A DNA stretch of 6,607 nt. Source: Desulfocapsa sp. GTDB lineage: Bacteria > Desulfobacterota > Desulfobulbia > Desulfobulbales > Desulfocapsaceae. Shown here one piece after another: positions 6,026-6,607 of this stretch (position 1 is its first letter; every line of letters starts with the position of its first letter). Below the pieces are notes generated by a model, which saw only the letters and a program-made list of their open reading frames with translations, did no database searches and was not told the origin of the DNA. The stretch is taken from assembly GCA_029942265.1 (NCBI GenBank), contig JAOZTO010000144.1, positions 1 through 6,607 of the forward strand. Reading direction: 5' to 3'. Both the position numbers and the translations under genes were made by a program.

Positions 6026-6607
6026 AAATATTGCTGGTTTCCATGCCGGACGTGGTGCCGGTACTTGTCCATGAGGCAGCGGTTCATATTCCCAATCTTG
6101 GCATTGCAAGTATTGGCGGAAATATCGATGAAGAACATGATGTATATCTGATTGATCTTATCCGTAAACGCCGTTCTGTCAAAAAATATCTGGCAAAAAT
6201 AATCAGGAAAATCAAACCCGATCTGGTGGGCTTGTCGGCCATGGCCTGGCAATATGACACCTGTATTAAAATTGCTCACCTTATTAAGGAATTACAGCCC
6301 GATATAAAAATAGTTGTTGGCGGATACCATGCAACCTTGATGGCTGAAGAAATAGCTACGTCTCCTGAATCCAGATGGATTGATTTTATAGTGCGTGGAG
6401 AAGGGGAAGAGGTGTGTCGTCGTCTGGTAAATGCACTTGCCGGAAATGATGAATTTGCAGATATTCCTTCACTCTCTTTTCGAGGTGAGCCTAACGAGAA
6501 ATTTATCCATAATGATCGCGCAGAAAATCTTGATCTGGCAACACTGAAACTTCCCATTCGTGATAAACGCCGGCTGACATGGGGCTATCACCTTATGAAT
6601 GCCAGGA
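6022..6607 (+). CDS. Cobalamin-binding-domain protein, probably a B12-dependent radical SAM enzyme (3' partial)
   Basis: The first 195 residues are visible before the window ends. They form the B12-binding Rossmann fold typical of class B radical SAM proteins: MKILLVSMPD (1-10), HIPNLGIASIGGNI (22-35), VYLIDL (42-47), KPDLVGLSAMAWQYD (66-80), DIKIVVGGYHATLMAEEIA (96-114), then FIVRGEGEE (124-132). The GG-HAT and RGEGE blocks are the hallmarks of this group. The region after about 150 leads into the linker where a CxxxCxxC [4Fe-4S] radical SAM motif is expected, but this lies past the window edge, so that assignment comes from family pattern only. Such enzymes methylate unactivated carbons, cyclise or otherwise rearrange C-C bonds. 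In this cluster the likely substrate is an acyl or lipid intermediate (inference). The gene begins with a 4-bp overlap with the acyltransferase and has a good Shine-Dalgarno, so it belongs to the same transcript. Confidence 0.85.
   Translation, partial: MKILLVSMPDVVPVLVHEAAVHIPNLGIASIGGNIDEEHDVYLIDLIRKRRSVKKYLAKIIRKIKPDLVGLSAMAWQYDTCIKIAHLIKELQPDIKIVVGGYHATLMAEEIATSPESRWIDFIVRGEGEEVCRRLVNALAGNDEFADIPSLSFRGEPNEKFIHNDRAENLDLATLKLPIRDKRRLTWGYHLMNAR

Overview
The window looks like part of one operon-like biosynthetic locus, all on the + strand, from a Gram-negative bacterium with moderate GC content. The Gram-negative reading rests on an LpxL/HtrB-type acyltransferase. The enzyme mix, together with a fatty-acid-kinase protein and a cobalamin radical SAM protein, would suit a Desulfobacterota (deltaproteobacterial) or related anaerobe. 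That placement is a low-confidence inference and no gene here proves it.

Layout: (i) bases 2-115 are the C-terminal tail of an unidentified upstream gene. (ii) A tightly packed block follows: a DhaL/DAK2-DegV fusion (159-1895), a family 2 glycosyltransferase (1889-2602) and an LpxL-like acyltransferase (2599-3468), with overlaps of 7 and 4 bp. (iii) After a 98-bp gap with a possible weak promoter comes a discrete acyl carrier protein (3567-3827). (iv) A 178-bp gap carries a perfect 19-bp inverted repeat (3856-3874 / 3898-3916) and possible promoter elements. (v) A second overlapping block follows: a FabF-type ketosynthase with a complete catalytic triad (4006-5244), a membrane-anchored PlsC-type acyltransferase (5231-6025) and the N-terminal part of a B12-binding, probably radical SAM, protein (6022 to the window end).

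How the parts may fit (inference): the ketosynthase and carrier protein would build an acyl or polyketide-like chain. The radical SAM enzyme may modify it by methylation, cyclisation or another C-C reaction. The two acyltransferases, of different families, and the glycosyltransferase would attach it to a lipid or sugar head group. The kinase-DegV fusion resembles the fatty acid kinase FakA joined to its acyl-binding partner FakB, so it could make an acyl-phosphate as a starter or as donor for an acyltransferase. Related mixtures of KS, ACP, GT2 and LPLAT genes occur in aryl-polyene-type clusters, and KS/ACP/radical SAM sets have been proposed for ladderane lipids. The window alone does not decide the product.

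The least ordinary elements are the FakA-FakB fusion placed in a specialised lipid cluster and the long hairpin between the carrier protein and ketosynthase genes.
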